A stretch of 20,370 nucleotides of DNA from Eimeria necatrix. Taxonomy: Eukaryota; Apicomplexa; Conoidasida; Eucoccidiorida; Eimeriidae. Positions within the stretch are counted from its first letter, which is position 1. Every line of letters begins with the position of its first letter. The notes under the pieces were generated by a model, which did no database searches, had not been told where the DNA came from, and saw nothing but the letters and a program-made list of their open reading frames with translations. A program made the translations under genes and the position numbers. This document shows positions 8,251 to 19,565 of the stretch, piece by piece. The stretch covers positions 1-20,370 of the forward strand of contig NW_013651723.1 in NCBI RefSeq assembly GCF_000499385.1. Reading direction: 5' to 3'.

Positions 8251-11200
8251 ATGCAATTAGCGGCTGCCAGTTTTCCATTACAAGTTTGTCTGTTCTTTGT
8301 TTCCGTGCGGCAAAGCGCTCATACAGCGTGATTGGAAAATTGTAATACTCTTAATAGAACACATTTACATTTTCCAGACTTCGGAAATAAGCTTTAGCAT
8401 TTTCTTTGTATTGTGCCCCCAGCACAAAGTGCAGAGCGTCTTACGTGCTAGAAGCACCTTGTGCTATTTCAGTCGCATAACCGGAAGCCCTTTCACCGTG
8501 GAAGGCCAAGCAAACAGTGCTTGAGTAGAGCATGCATTTTGCCAGCGGATGCGCGGACTCGCAGATGATTGTCGCAGAGGAATTGCGAACAGAAGCCCCA
8601 GATAAACACGCAGCGGCACCAACCAACACAAAGTCTTATATGTAAATCAAAGATGAGGATCCACGCACAGCTTTATGGGGAAACCAAATAGCTCACACAT
8701 CTGGGGTGCGAGCCACATTTGAAGCAAAAGTGCTGCATTCAGCATATCCTGCGCCAACGCTGATACAATGACATAAGGCTGAAAAAACCTACGAAAATTA
8801 TCCAGAACCGTTTTGGAAAGCATAGTTTAAGGTTTTTCAAAGCACAGAGATAATCATGAAACCAAAGGCTCGCTGTGGCCTTCGCAAAGCTTCTCAAAGA
8901 TACAGAAAAACATATCTCGCGCAGACAATTGTGTGATGATATCTTCCTCGGAAAGACCTAAGCTGGCTGTATGTGCGCAGCAGATGGTACCACAAAGCTT
9001 GTGCTTCGGCGGCGAAAGTTGTCTTTTTAAGAACTGCACATATGAACGAATCAGGCTTGTGGGAGCAAAGCTTCGCGCGTTTATAGAACGCAGACGTAGA
9101 ACGCAGTAGTTAGCGAACGGATTTTGTCGGCTTTTACACTGCCATGCATTTTAAAGGCAGAGGTTTGCTTTATACATTTTATATTCAAATATCCTTTAAA
9201 AGACATTCTGAGCAAGAAGGCATATGTTGCATCAGGTCGCTTTCCCTGGAGGCGATCCAGTCTCTATCAGCCGTTTGCAAGAACAAGAAATACATGCACT
9301 GGCTCTTCCACTTTCCTCTGCATCAAAAGCGATGGGCCCGCCCGCAGCCGCCTCACATGTTAGCGTAGCCGTTTAATTTATCAGTGTCGAGCACTTGTTG
9401 CAGGACAAAGCTCGCGCAGGCAGTTGCCTGGAGCTGTCAAAGCATTGCGAACTTTCATATTGCCATTTGACTTGCTGCGGATAAAATGTATGGATATCTA
9501 TGCGACGAAGGGGCCCATCGATGCGTACTTTTGGAATTACCTCTGACGTTGAGAAGGCACGCAGATATTTCATGTGCTATCACGCGTACATTCACTGCGG
9601 CGCCTGTCTGTATTCGAAAACTCGCAACCTTTTCCTGAGACGACAGCTCCACGAAACAATAACCAGGCGGTAAGAGGCCGTCAGAATAGTTGTCAAAACC
9701 GACGAGAGCATCTGATATTTGCAATATTTGACACCGACTTGCTGCAGGTACCTGCTGGCGTTCGCCAGGTCAGCAAGCGGCACGATAACAACAGAACGCG
9801 CAGTAAATTACAGTCGCTCTTTTGATCTCATAACTAGGCGTCGAATAGTTCACCATTATAGGCATGTTATTATAGTGCCTCCGCGTTTACGTTGCCTCCA
9901 TACTAGACTTGGCGTCTACAAAACTGTCATTCAGCCGAACAACCGCACAGCCTTTCATGCGAGTGCAAACTCCATGGTAGTCAGAACGTCAAAATGATTC
10001 GCAGAAACTTTATGCAAATCGGTCTGACACAAAATGTGGGCAATGTTTGCCTTTCAAAAGATTTTATCACTTTAGGAAAATTGGAGAAGCACCCAGCCAA
10101 CACATGCAAAAACGCTGTTGCACTTTGCCTCTGCAAACCGTCGATTACGCTTGTTCTGCTTGCTTTCCAGGAACGTGGACCTCCTAAAACATACGCTGAT
10201 CAGCTGCGTCTGCACATACGTAGCAGCCAGTGATCATTGCATCCTTTGAAGGTGCACTGGCGTCCACTGCTCCACGGGATCTGACATTGCTTTTTCCATG
10301 TTGAGATCATTTGCAAGCCTTCCAGCAAAATAAATGCAACTCTGCAGCATTTGAATCGCAAACGCTGCTGTCAAACTTCGTCCCGCATCACGAAATCGTT
10401 TTCATTTTAAAATGAAAGCCAAAAGAACTTTTCCCAGAAATGCATAAGTAGCAAATCATCGTGACCTACGAAACAGGTGGTGAATCTACGTGATTAACAA
10501 TATGCGCCAGCGCACATCATCTAGCAGCCACACAAAACTGAGGCTTGCACCAATTGCTGTGCAAAGTTATATTTCTGCTAGTTGCAAAAGTACACGCATG
10601 AAACAAGGCGCTGCACAGGAGATCTGAAATCTGCAACCACGCACCATCTGAACCGTCCACATTTCCTAGAAACATTAAAGTCGAAACACTAATTTTCAAT
10701 TCGCGCCCAGCACTATATTGCATTTTGGCTGAGGAGATTGCACTTCAGATGCTCGCAGGCTGTAATGTGGCAACGGGGTTTCAAGCAAAATAAAAGTTTC
10801 GGTTCGTTGTTAACGCAGACGTTTGCAGCGATACAGGAGACGAAACGGTTTGTGGCCATTATGGCGAATCCTCAACCCTTATCAGTGAAGCTCATTACAT
10901 TCACTTGTTGCGATTCTAAAATGAGTCACCATTTGGCCTTCTTTAAAGCACTACTTTGCTTAACATGCTAGCAGGGATCTTCTGGAAAATTAAAAGCATG
11001 AGCATTAATGCAGCGCGAATCGAGGAAACCAGGCGGTGCTCAAGACACTAACGCTCGGCGGCCGATCACACAATGCGCATATCATTTTGGAGAAAAGGAT
11101 TCGTCTGAAAACAGCATACAAGGACAAAGACAGAAGCCTGAGCCACACTGATTTTAGTAGTCTGCAAAACAACATACAACGGTTTGCAATAACGAAAACC

Positions 11201-12383
11201 CTGTGCGCAATGAGCAGAGCATACTCCCTTCCAAATGGTTGACATAACGTACTAAATAAACAGCTTTTTGAATTTTCAAGACCGTGCTGACTCTGTTTGA
11301 ACGTATAGAGAAAAACAATGCAAGGGGACAGATGATACACACACAGAACTTTAAGATGAGTGAAATCGTTCATTTTGTATGCCTAATTTGAAACATCAAA
11401 AGAGATGCATTCAGCTGCGCACAATCTGTGTTCAGCAGGCATGAAACTGAAGAATCAGCGAGCTCGTGGAAGGATTGATGATGTGTGTACTTGTAATTTT
11501 CTGCAAACGTCATGTGCACTATGCTCATCAATCTGCTCTGTGGATAGTTGATTGAAAGCGTGACCAAGCATCGCCAATTCACATATATTGTGTAATCATG
11601 CTCTTGTCGTCCTCGCGAGAAAGCACTAGTCGAAAGTTCTTCCGAGAAGAGCCTACAATCTGGGTAGCATCAAGAAAGCTGACACAACACAGTTCATGCT
11701 CGGTCAGCAACATGCGGTGTGGTCCTTCTGGCAGATTGGCGGGTGCTTACGAGACAAACTTTCTTGTTCTAAAGTTTGCTTTCCTACGAGCATAGCGGTA
11801 ACCTTTGCTTTATTAACGAGTTTGCTCTTTCTGCATTGCATTGATTTAATATCATTCTGTAGCCGGCAGTTGCCTTTGAAGCTTGGGAAGCGTGATTTAG
11901 AATTTACCTTGTTATCTCCACACCCTTGGTCCTAAAGTCCTGGTGTTTTAAATGCTTCTGTGATTTGTTCGTAGGTTCGGCTAAGTCTACTTTCACAGGC
12001 CTTCCTCCGCTCTTTAGAGCACTACCTAAACAATATCAGTAGGCCGCTAAAACAGAACTGTTCGTTAGAGCGCGAAGAGATGTTTTCATGTCTCTTAATT
12101 AACATTAGAAAAAAAGTATTTGATTTATGTGATGCTTGTCATCTGCACACCCAAAAGATTAGCGAAGGCGACATGTAGATTAAAACACTAATTTGATGCA
12201 GAGCGTTGCCGCCTATCCACGTGTACGTGTGGCTCCATGTTCAACAAGAATAAGTGTTTTCTGGACAAATGGATCAGAGGTTCATTAGCGAATATGAATT
12301 CCATGCGTCTAGCTAAGAGTAGTTAGCCACTTGCCACATCTGTCAAGTCGCTTGGCATGTCCTTAACGTTTTTGCATTTGCAG
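8251..12383. other. Single-copy stretch, scattered short ORFs only
   Basis: No recognisable product. The longer frames are 9994-10233 plus (79 codons, ATG), 11005-11373 minus (122 codons, hydrophobic) and 11598-11795 plus (65 codons, ATG, serine-rich start MLLSSSRESTSRKFF). Each overlaps open frames on the other strand or in another phase, and nothing independent supports it. An 18-bp perfect palindrome lies at 10400-10417 (tttcattttaaaatgaaa). A partial direct repeat acgcag/acgtagaacgcag lies near 9090. No tRNA, rRNA or transposon signature was seen. Confidence 0.5.
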
Positions 12384-12488
12384 GGTGCACGCGGCTACTT
12401 CTTCTCCCCGCTCTGTGCCGTCTCAATATCAACAGGAGTATATTTTGGTAGTATCACGAGAAGAGCACGTGCCCTAAGTATTCCTTGA
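12384..12488 (+). CDS. Candidate exon after a good 3' splice site
   Basis: A well-formed acceptor (cttaac, then gtttttgcatttgcag) ends at 12383 and is followed by 34 open codons to a TGA at 12486-12488. The peptide begins GARGYFFSPLCAVS and has no recognised family. A possible donor (ttttg then gtagta) lies inside, near 12445. No upstream exon was identified. Support comes from the branch-like element plus pyrimidine-rich acceptor and the ordinary-looking codon content. Chance occurrence of both is quite possible. Confidence 0.15.
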   Translation, partial: GARGYFFSPLCAVSISTGVYFGSITRRARALSIP

Positions 12489-13350
12489 ACGTGGTGTTGC
12501 TGGACTGTACTTCACACCCAAGTTAAGCGGCTACATGCTACAAAAATATGTATAAAGCTAGGTGGTAACGTGCAATCTCAAGAACAACTAGTCCACAAAA
12601 ATTGATGAGTGTCATTTCCACTTGAGTTCAGGAGTATACGCCATGAAGCGCACTATCTTGAACGGAAAAAAAGTAGTGCGATATTCTTCACATTTTGGTC
12701 GAGTTACTGCTGCTACAGCCAAAAAGCGAAAACATTAGGGATTGCGCTTTCATGAGCACTATTACAATCGCAGCACACTCTTGTTATTCCACGATGCTTG
12801 ATTTGCAGCGGTTTTTGTCAATACATCAAATAAGGCAGCTTCAATACATTCTCCGAAATAATAGATAGTCGCCAAAAAGTTCGCATTTCAATCGAATGGT
12901 ATGCTCGTGGCTAAGAAGTGAGCAGCATTTCACTTACAGCCTGGGTCACCGCACACCACGTACAGCTATATCGCTCTAGAGCATAGAAGATTTCTGTTGC
13001 ATTTTGACGTTTATGTGGTTCTGTAATCGTGTCCCTTCGGCCTGCTTCACTGACACTGTCACTGTCTGCTGTAAAATGTAAGCAGCAGGATCTTTCCGCA
13101 TTCTTCTGTTTACTTGAGCATCCTCAAAAGCGTTTGCCGATGTGCAAGTATTCCGTCACCTGAATGAACGGCGGCTTTGTATTTGCTTCACATGTCTGCT
13201 TGTGTTTGCAAGCCTTGCTGTTGAGTGAACGTTGGCCAGCTGCAGCGCCGTTGCAAACCCTTTTTCTTTGTCCAGTTGTCGATGCTACGGCATTTTCACA
13301 CTCTAAAATCTTGTGCTGATTCACTAACAATTTTTTACACATATTTGCAG
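12489..13350. other. Stretch between two candidate acceptors
   Basis: No frame with independent support. If 12384 and 13351 belong to one plus-strand gene, this would be largely intron. It ends in a strong 3' splice-like sequence, ctaac followed by a T-rich run and atttgcag. A gtaagc donor-like site lies at 13078. Confidence 0.3.
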
Positions 13351-13461
13351 GTGGTTGAGAGGAAAATGCAACGATTCCGTATGCATGTGGACTTGCCTAC
13401 ATATAGTTGGCAGAACTGGTGTCAGATGCGATTGACGAGAATGCCGATTTCTGGAAACTAG
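13351..13461 (+). CDS. Candidate terminal exon, 36 codons
   Basis: Begins after an acceptor ending at 13350 with a ctaac branch-like element about 25 bases upstream and an intervening T-rich tract, the best 3' splice-like signal I found in the window. The phase-0 frame reads 36 codons to TAG, starting VVERKMQRFRMHVD. The same frame is open upstream to about 13225, so the DNA could also be a simple ORF of 78 codons. No family recognised. It could pair with the 12384 exon, but the joining donor is not clear. Confidence 0.17.
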   Translation: MVERKMQRFRMHVDLPTYSWQNWCQMRLTRMPISGN

Positions 13462-16026
13462 TGGGGCTTTTTCTGTTTCTCTCCAACTCTTTAGCGCTCC
13501 AGGAATTTCGTTTGCGCACTACGTGGCATCACATGTCTTAATAAGTAGCTTTTTTCCTCATTCTTAATTTCGAAATTAAGGTGTCTCCTGTTCTTCAATA
13601 TGAACGGTCCATCGATCACCGAATCGCGCACAATCTAGAAAATCACACAACGTATACAATTTAAAATAGCACCTGAAGGTTATGGTAGTAGAACTGTAAC
13701 AAGAGAGCCCTAGTCTACGGTTTACTCTATTTCACGGATCGCCCCTGATAGAAAGAAGCCGCGATTATTTGATGCTGCCTTTGAATCTTTTTCTCCTGCT
13801 GCCAATACTGTATGCTACGAATACAGCTTGAGGCCATTGCCTAGCCGCACAACTAAGGGGAAGAACGAGGCTATAGGAGATGATCGCCATCAGATTAAAA
13901 TATGGTGTACCTAAGCTCAAGCGAAACGCCTTGCTTTCAAGGAAAACATTCAGCACACCACAACGCACGCATACTGTATACAGCCCCCTTGAAATTTTTA
14001 AGCGTTTTTCCCTGCGAATCAGGTGCTAGTTGTGGAAGACACGAAAGGAAACCTTGGATACAGGCTCTGCAAGCACTTCCCCGCAAATACCATAGAACTG
14101 CACTATTACTATCAACATTGACTAAACTGCACGTTTTCCGCTAATTTGCTATGTAGAAGATGTTCTAGTTTCGCGGTTAATGCTTCCCTTCACGGCAGCA
14201 GCCAGCAGTCAACCCACATTTTCGCCGCATGCACATTGTGCTGCCGGCTATGCCAATCACTCTAAAAAGAACTATTGAGTGATAGACAACTATTGTGGCA
14301 CGGTGCACTCACGATCTGTTGTTGCCCTCCTGCCTTGTGCGATGTCTTAGAACCCTTGATATTAATATTGAAGCCAAAACACTGCACGCTGCATTTGACG
14401 CAGTGACCCTACATGCCGGAAAACCGTTCAAATCAACTGTATCAGGTATCTGGCTTCAAAGCGCTCTTACTCATGGCCAAGCTAGATGCAACCACGTCCA
14501 CTTATTTGTGTTTACAAAATTTGCATGCGTTGTTGAGTTAATGTGTTCTGCATATTGTAGTATTCCAGTATGCATACAAGTTCAGAGCCACAACCAGTGA
14601 ACAGTAATTTACACAGTAAGAACATGATTGGGTCAGCAACCACATATGCAGTCGGTTCGGTAGCCTGCGGGCAAAAGCGATGAAGGAACGTGCGACAAAT
14701 TTCTTAAAGAATGGAGTCTCCCATGTTGGGTTTTGCTGATGAAAACACTTGATCTTCTAGCTTCACAATTTTGCGCGGCTCTAAGCTGCCCTGAAATGCA
14801 GATTTTCAGGGCCATGTAAACAATACAATCCAGGACGATTAAATGTAGACGATGTGGAGACTACTCTGCTATTTGGGACTTGCATATCGGAAGACAAATT
14901 TTCTAATGTTGTTACATTATTAGTAAATTGCTTTTTCCTCTTGGTGTGCGTCACTTCATTACGTGGAATGATTCGCGTGTTCAACGTCCTGGACGTGATG
15001 CCTTGAACTCTTCTGAACTGAAAAGCAAAAGCCTTATAAGCAAGCAAGTTGAACCACAGAAAGCATACCTGAAATTTGTTTGCCTTTGCAAATCGTCCTG
15101 GAAGTTTGCATCAGTGGTTGAAGAGACGGCAAAAGGTCTCCAAATCTGAGCGTGAGCACGCCAATTCTGCAACGATAAATGTGAAAAAGTTTGTGAGGGC
15201 CTCCAAACATCCGCATAACATCTGCTAAACTTTCTAAAAACGTTCCTTTAGCCACAGGCAACATGGTAGCATTGTTTCTAGCTTTCCGGAATGCAAATTC
15301 TAAGGCGAGAAAGGGAACGCATTATCTGAAACGATTTTTGAGGCCAAGCCTCCCTAGTGTACTTTGGGGAAAAATTACACGCGATGAAAAAGTTCAATGG
15401 CAGTTGAAAATGTAAAGAAACTCAGTTCGCAACACGAATGCCTATCATTTCAAAACATCAAACTAATCCAGCATCCGTCAAAGAGTGCAGTGCTAGAGTA
15501 TTCGGGGAAAGTGGATACGCCGAACGTCGCTCAACTATCATGTAGAGCGGCTTAGGGCACAACTGCATCCTGTAACTACGTAGCTGCTGAGCAAAGGTCC
15601 CTTGCTTTATTCGCTAGCAGGGAACCACTAAGAAGAACAGAACAGATGATAACGAGTGCGTTTTTCGATATTTAATGCGACAAAAGTTCGGAGATATTCG
15701 AAGCTTCTAGTCTTACTAAGGATTCTAGTTGCTGTACCTGAAAAGAAGCAAAGAACGTAAAAGTGTATCAATTTTTCCACGCGAGCTGCAATTTGGTTAG
15801 TCACTATTGCTACAACCCAGACTACCAGTTTATCACAAAATCACCAACATTGAACGCTGTTGGCAAGAACCTAGACAATGCGGCATTTTCATTCTGAGAG
15901 AAGTTTCTATCATAAAGTGACAGTCAATCTCTTGCGAGCCCAGGGTGGCAGGCTGGAACAGTATTCCAAACACTTGCTGTTCATCGCAAACCTGGAACCG
16001 CTATATTTGAGTATCGACATGATGCT
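13462..16026. other. Single-copy stretch, no recognisable gene
   Basis: Contains an 18-bp perfect palindrome at 13563-13580 (cttaatttcgaaattaag). The plus-strand ORF 14295-14600 has 101 codons and no recognised product. Around 14780-15265 both strands are open at once: plus 14928-15149, minus 14781-15047, 14981-15172 and 15034-15264. No start, splice or motif evidence separates them. From 15270 to 16020 I see nothing beyond short frames. Confidence 0.45.
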
Positions 16027-16161
16027 ATGATATCTTTGTATTTCTTCAGATGGCTATCAGGCGGAATACGACGAATCACATTTCGGGAAATGGACGAACC
16101 CAGTCACGAAGGTAGACTAAAACACATGATAGCTTACGCAAAGAAGGTTTCGATCTTCTGA
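16027..16161 (+). CDS. Possible 44-aa ORF or internal exon
   Basis: ATG-to-TGA frame of 44 codons starting MISLYFFRWLSGG. A pyrimidine-rich acceptor-like sequence (tttgtatttcttcag) ends at 16049, and a donor-like cacgaag then gtagac lies within, so part may instead be an internal exon of about 60 bases. No family recognised and no conservation test is available within the window. Confidence 0.12.
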   Translation: MISLYFFRWLSGGIRRITFREMDEPSHEGRLKHMIAYAKKVSIF

Positions 16162-16316
16162 GAGGCGGAAGAAGAAATGTGTGCCGTGAGGGTCTAGAAA
16201 ATAACGCAAGACAGTAAGCGACCAGCAATCGTACTATTCGTCAGCTCATGAGTTCGGAAAGAAATACAAAAGGTTCAACTGAACTCAGGCAGTTGCATGC
16301 GATTGCGGATAGCACC

Positions 16317-16346
16317 ATGGCCCATTATAAAAGCAATTGTGAGGTG
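16317..16346 (+). CDS. Candidate first exon: start context plus GTAAGT donor
   Basis: The start agcaccATGG has A at -3 and G at +4, a favourable eukaryotic initiation context. Ten codons (MAHYKSNCEV) later comes a consensus donor gtaagt at 16347. If unspliced, the frame ends after ten more codons at TAA. No acceptor in matching phase was identified downstream; the acceptor-like site at 17431 would need a one-base phase and therefore an intervening exon. This is only a candidate. Confidence 0.13.
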
Positions 16347-17358
16347 GTAAGTAACGTCAAATCGCCTTCAACTGAATAATTCGCTCAGAGAATCTGCTGC
16401 TTTTATCCTTTTCTGTAGCTCCTCCGCCGACACACAAGGTGGGAGAAGTGTTCCCTGCGTCGTTGGCACTTCCTGAAATGCATAGGCACCGATTCGCTAG
16501 GCAGACAGATCCGTTTACCGGGACAATAGAGCAGTAAACGGAGTAGCTTAAAAAAATCGCCGCTCTGACTTCTGAACAATTGTACAGTACAATATCCACC
16601 GAGCTCATGTTCCGATCCGTTTGCAAAACATGAAATAAACGTTATCCCGACAGAAATCTTTTAAGAATGTCCTAGATAGAAACATGCCGACGACTGCTTT
16701 GTTAATACTAGTTTCGAGGACAAAATGACACAACGTTCGTGTACCTCCCCAATAATTCACGGTTGAATCATAAGAAGCACGCTGCAGCGTTAGAACCACC
16801 CACTACGCATACTACCCATTTAATTCATTTTGATTACCGCTTTTTTTGCCGTGATGATGTTATTCATTGTCTTTTCTTGCCACATTTGTACATGCAGTTT
16901 TCACGTAAGCATGTCTCGCCATGCAAATATATTCGAACGCTGAAGCGCCTTCCTGTCTTACGACTAAATTCGTTCAAGAAAGAAAACCAACGTCCAGCGC
17001 CAACAACGAACAAACCTAGCGCGTACAGTTTTATTGATCAGCAACTGTCTGTCTACTACAGTTAGCGTGAAGCCTTTTTGACTCCAGCGGAATACGAAGA
17101 CCTCTGTTGCTGTCGCTGAGCAAGACAAATTCTATTATCAACTGAAAGGTATGGGCTGCACGCTTGGCGAATTGTGTGCTAGCAAGGTGCTTGAGAGCGT
17201 TCAATGCGTAGCGCACAGCCTGAACACGTAACCAGGAACGGCTTCGCCCTGCGTCCGTCATGAAATTGCGCACACGGTTGTGCGAAACAGCAAACTATGC
17301 TGTCAAGATGCCAAGCAGAAACAGTCCCAGAAAATGTGCCCGCACTTTTCCTTCCTGA

Positions 17359-17592
17359 AATAACATAAATATCCGGTGGCGTTGTAACAATCACTGTTAC
17401 TACTCACGGGGTTTACACTCATGTATTGCAGCTTTGTGGGAACACTTCCGAGAGATTAGAATACCTGGATATCTTGTAAAGGACTTGCAAAGTGCTGCTT
17501 GGTCTCAATGTAGGTTCAGCTTTAAGCCTGCAACTCTATTCAGGTCATTAGGACAGCACCAAAACTACGCCCGTTTCCTACGTTTCCTCTAA
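17359..17592 (+). CDS. 77-codon open frame without ATG, possible exon
   Basis: Stop-to-stop frame ending at TAA 17590-17592 with no ATG inside, so it would be missed by start-based ORF calling. An acceptor-like attgcag ends at 17431; from there 52 codons read ALWEHFREIRIPGYLVKDLQ and onward, a peptide with ordinary, mixed composition. No family recognised. The minus strand is also open over much of it (17179-17394 and 17540-17746), which lowers confidence. It could be an internal or terminal exon downstream of 16347. Confidence 0.17.
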   Translation, partial: NNINIRWRCNNHCYYSRGLHSCIAALWEHFREIRIPGYLVKDLQSAAWSQCRFSFKPATLFRSLGQHQNYARFLRFL

Positions 17593-18419
17593 AACGTGCA
17601 GCATGCCCCTTGAAAATAAGACGCTGTCTTGCCCTGCTGATTCTACCAAAATTGTTTTCCGACGCCAGTGACAGTGCACGGCATCGCTGCACCCTGCTAC
17701 CTTGGTGCTCAGATTGGCGCAATAAGTGTGCAAGAAGAGTGTACACTAGTTCATAATTACATGCTCAAGCACAAGTAAGGACATCTTATCATTTGACGTG
17801 CCAGTCAAATAGGCGCGCTCTTCTTGGTTCCATGCTGCTAAATACTTGTTTGGCAATGCCCTTATTGCCGCACACGGACCACGGCCTTTCTCTCACCTTC
17901 AAACGTTCTCCACACAACGCCTCACTAGAGTCACACAAAAGGCGCACACAGTAAGACGGGCAGCAGGATCTCTTGCAAAACGTCATTCTCGTTGCCACAC
18001 GTTCCGAGTATTACTTCAAAAGCAAAATGTCGAACTGCATACGGTCGCTGGCATTAGCTCCACACGAACGCGCTTCTGAAGTTCTACAAGAGCAAACACA
18101 AACGATCAACAGACTTGCTCCTAGCTAGTCCCTGGCAGCTGTTAAGTGGCAATTGCTTGTTGTTGCTGAGCGTCTGTAGATAAGTTGAGGATTCTCGCGG
18201 AAGTTGTGATTCAGGTTTCCCAAGCTCTCTTTTAGCTTTTTTCACGATCATTCATTCAAAGCAGAGCTGTGAAGAATAAAACAGACACAAAAATTAAGGA
18301 AACAACTACTGGGCAAGCAGAACAACGTTGCTTCAGCCAGCTTTCAGAGCAGAAATCAGGCCTGAAAGGATACTAGATATTGCTATTACCATGGTCTGTA
18401 TGCACTACTGAAGTGCATA
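17593..18419. other. Single-copy stretch before the right array
   Basis: Overlapping short frames on both strands at 17789-18079 (69 codons minus, 77 codons plus) with no recognised product. A short inverted repeat (tgcact, five bases, agtgca) lies at about 18400, close to the array boundary. Nothing else was seen. Confidence 0.4.
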
Positions 18420-18738
18420 GAGGTGAATAGAGATGAATGTCGAAGCTTCAGTTCGGCGACTTCACGCACACGCAAAGACGAAAACTTTGAGGCAGCAGCC
18501 ACTTTCGTATTTCAGTGGATTAAGCTATAATTGTTTTGCTGCGTCATGATCTCACGTTTCAGGTCCCAGCAGAGCGAAACGCGTGACGCAAAAAGCGACC
18601 GAAACGAACGTGATGCGCTGTCTACGTTCTAGAAATACCGAACCATTGTCTTGGATCCGAAGCATGCACAAAAACCAATTTCAGATAATTATTCAAACTA
18701 ACAGCGTGTGAGCTCCTGCTTACAGCACAGCTCCTTCG

Positions 18739-18930
18739 TTGATTACTAGCTGCACAGCACTGTTTAATGAACTGATGTGTGCCGCAACCGCGACTATTCT
18801 CGCGTTCACGCCAAGCATGCTTTGCGTAGCTGATTTTGATTCACAAAGCACAGGCACCAAGCGTTACACGAATGTCGCAAACGTGACGAGGCGCTGCAGC
18901 ATACCCTTCCTGTACGTTCCTAGAGGCTAA
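18739..18930 (+). CDS. Possible ORF, 63 aa, in right array unit 1
   Basis: Frame of 63 codons (ATT start counted as Met; the only internal ATGs are downstream, e.g. at 18774) whose last 53 residues match the frame at 20092-20283. Shared peptides include CAATATILAFTPSML, ADFDSQST and KRYTNVANV, and both end at the aligned TAA. The 11 differences over these codons fall 5, 4 and 2 at positions 1, 2 and 3, so there is no sign of purifying selection in this frame. No product recognised. Confidence 0.15.
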   Translation: MITSCTALFNELMCAATATILAFTPSMLCVADFDSQSTGTKRYTNVANVTRRCSIPFLYVPRG

Positions 18931-19311
18931 CAGCACCCGACATTCGCACAAACAAAGCCATCCACCCCCATTCAATTCGTCCAGGTTCTCGTCGGAGAAA
19001 CGCAGAATCTTGCGCCTCCCTCTAGCTAAAGAAGCTGACCTAATAGCATATTCATTTCGACCCAAAACACGCAAGAACACTTGCGTCTGCTCACCTGGTG
19101 AATACCCGCCTAGTGCAAAGGCCGTCGATTCACAAGGCGCATTGCGCGTGCAGCGCTTTGCATTCTCCACATTGTCTAGCCTGTCTCGCAAAAGACATCG
19201 CCTGACAAACACGTTGGAGACAGCACACAGTCTCAGCAGTTTCGTGTGGAGATTGAAGTGAAGATCCAGCACCAAAACGACGCAGCCAGAATGTCGAATC
19301 CTCCACGTCAC
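18841..19311 (-). CDS. 156-codon minus ORF in right array unit 1
   Basis: Second-longest frame in the window. It contains LRFSDENLDELNGGG, which recurs in unit 2 as LRFSDENLAELNGG; there, a one-base length change in a G run shifts the frame before the conserved EGYAAAP and VCDIRV segments resume. Over the shared part, differences spread about 7, 4 and 7 over positions 1, 2 and 3, giving no selection signal. The plus strand is simultaneously open from 18887 to 19261 (124 codons), so neither strand can be preferred. No family recognised. Confidence 0.14.
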   Translation of the reverse strand: MTWRIRHSGCVVLVLDLHFNLHTKLLRLCAVSNVFVRRCLLRDRLDNVENAKRCTRNAPCESTAFALGGYSPGEQTQVFLRVLGRNEYAIRSASLARGRRKILRFSDENLDELNGGGWLCLCECRVLLASRNVQEGYAAAPRHVCDIRVTLGACAL

Positions 19312-19565
19312 GCTTGCCTACACAGCTCAGCAGCGTTGAGATGTCCCAGTCGATGCGTCGTTGAACGTCGTTTCCAGGCTGCCTACACCCATCCATTGCA
19401 GGATACTCGATGAGATGCATGTGAATGCTTCAGTTCGGCGCCTTCGTGCGCATGCGAAAATGATCATTTTTAGGTAGCGGCCAATGTAGTGTTGCACATA
19501 GTTTCACGGCTCAGCTCTCCGTGGAGCTTAACGCGTGTAGCAATAAGCTTCTGTGCGACGATGAT
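19283..19565. repeat. 283-bp direct repeat, first copy
   Basis: Immediately followed by a near-identical copy at 19566-19848. By eye 279 of 283 positions agree; the only differences are four clustered in ttcggcgcc versus ttcccgccc. The repeat spans the junction between unit 1 and unit 2 of the larger array. Its start is marked by cagccag, and the segment ahead of the second copy carries a similar cgacg-gat-cag, suggesting a short-homology breakpoint. Confidence 0.96.

Larger units (their letters stand above)
18420..19426. repeat. Right tandem array, unit 1 (about 0.98 kb)
   Basis: The segment from about 18420 (gatgaatgtcgaagcttcagttcggcg) reappears at 19415 (gatgcatgtgaatgcttcagttcggcg), an offset of 982, and the homology continues to the right edge of the window. 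The left part (18450-18770) is strongly diverged from unit 2, whereas 18777-19015 is about 85-90% identical to 20130-20370. The last part, 19018-19412, has no second copy visible except where the 283-bp duplication re-copies it. Confidence 0.88.
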
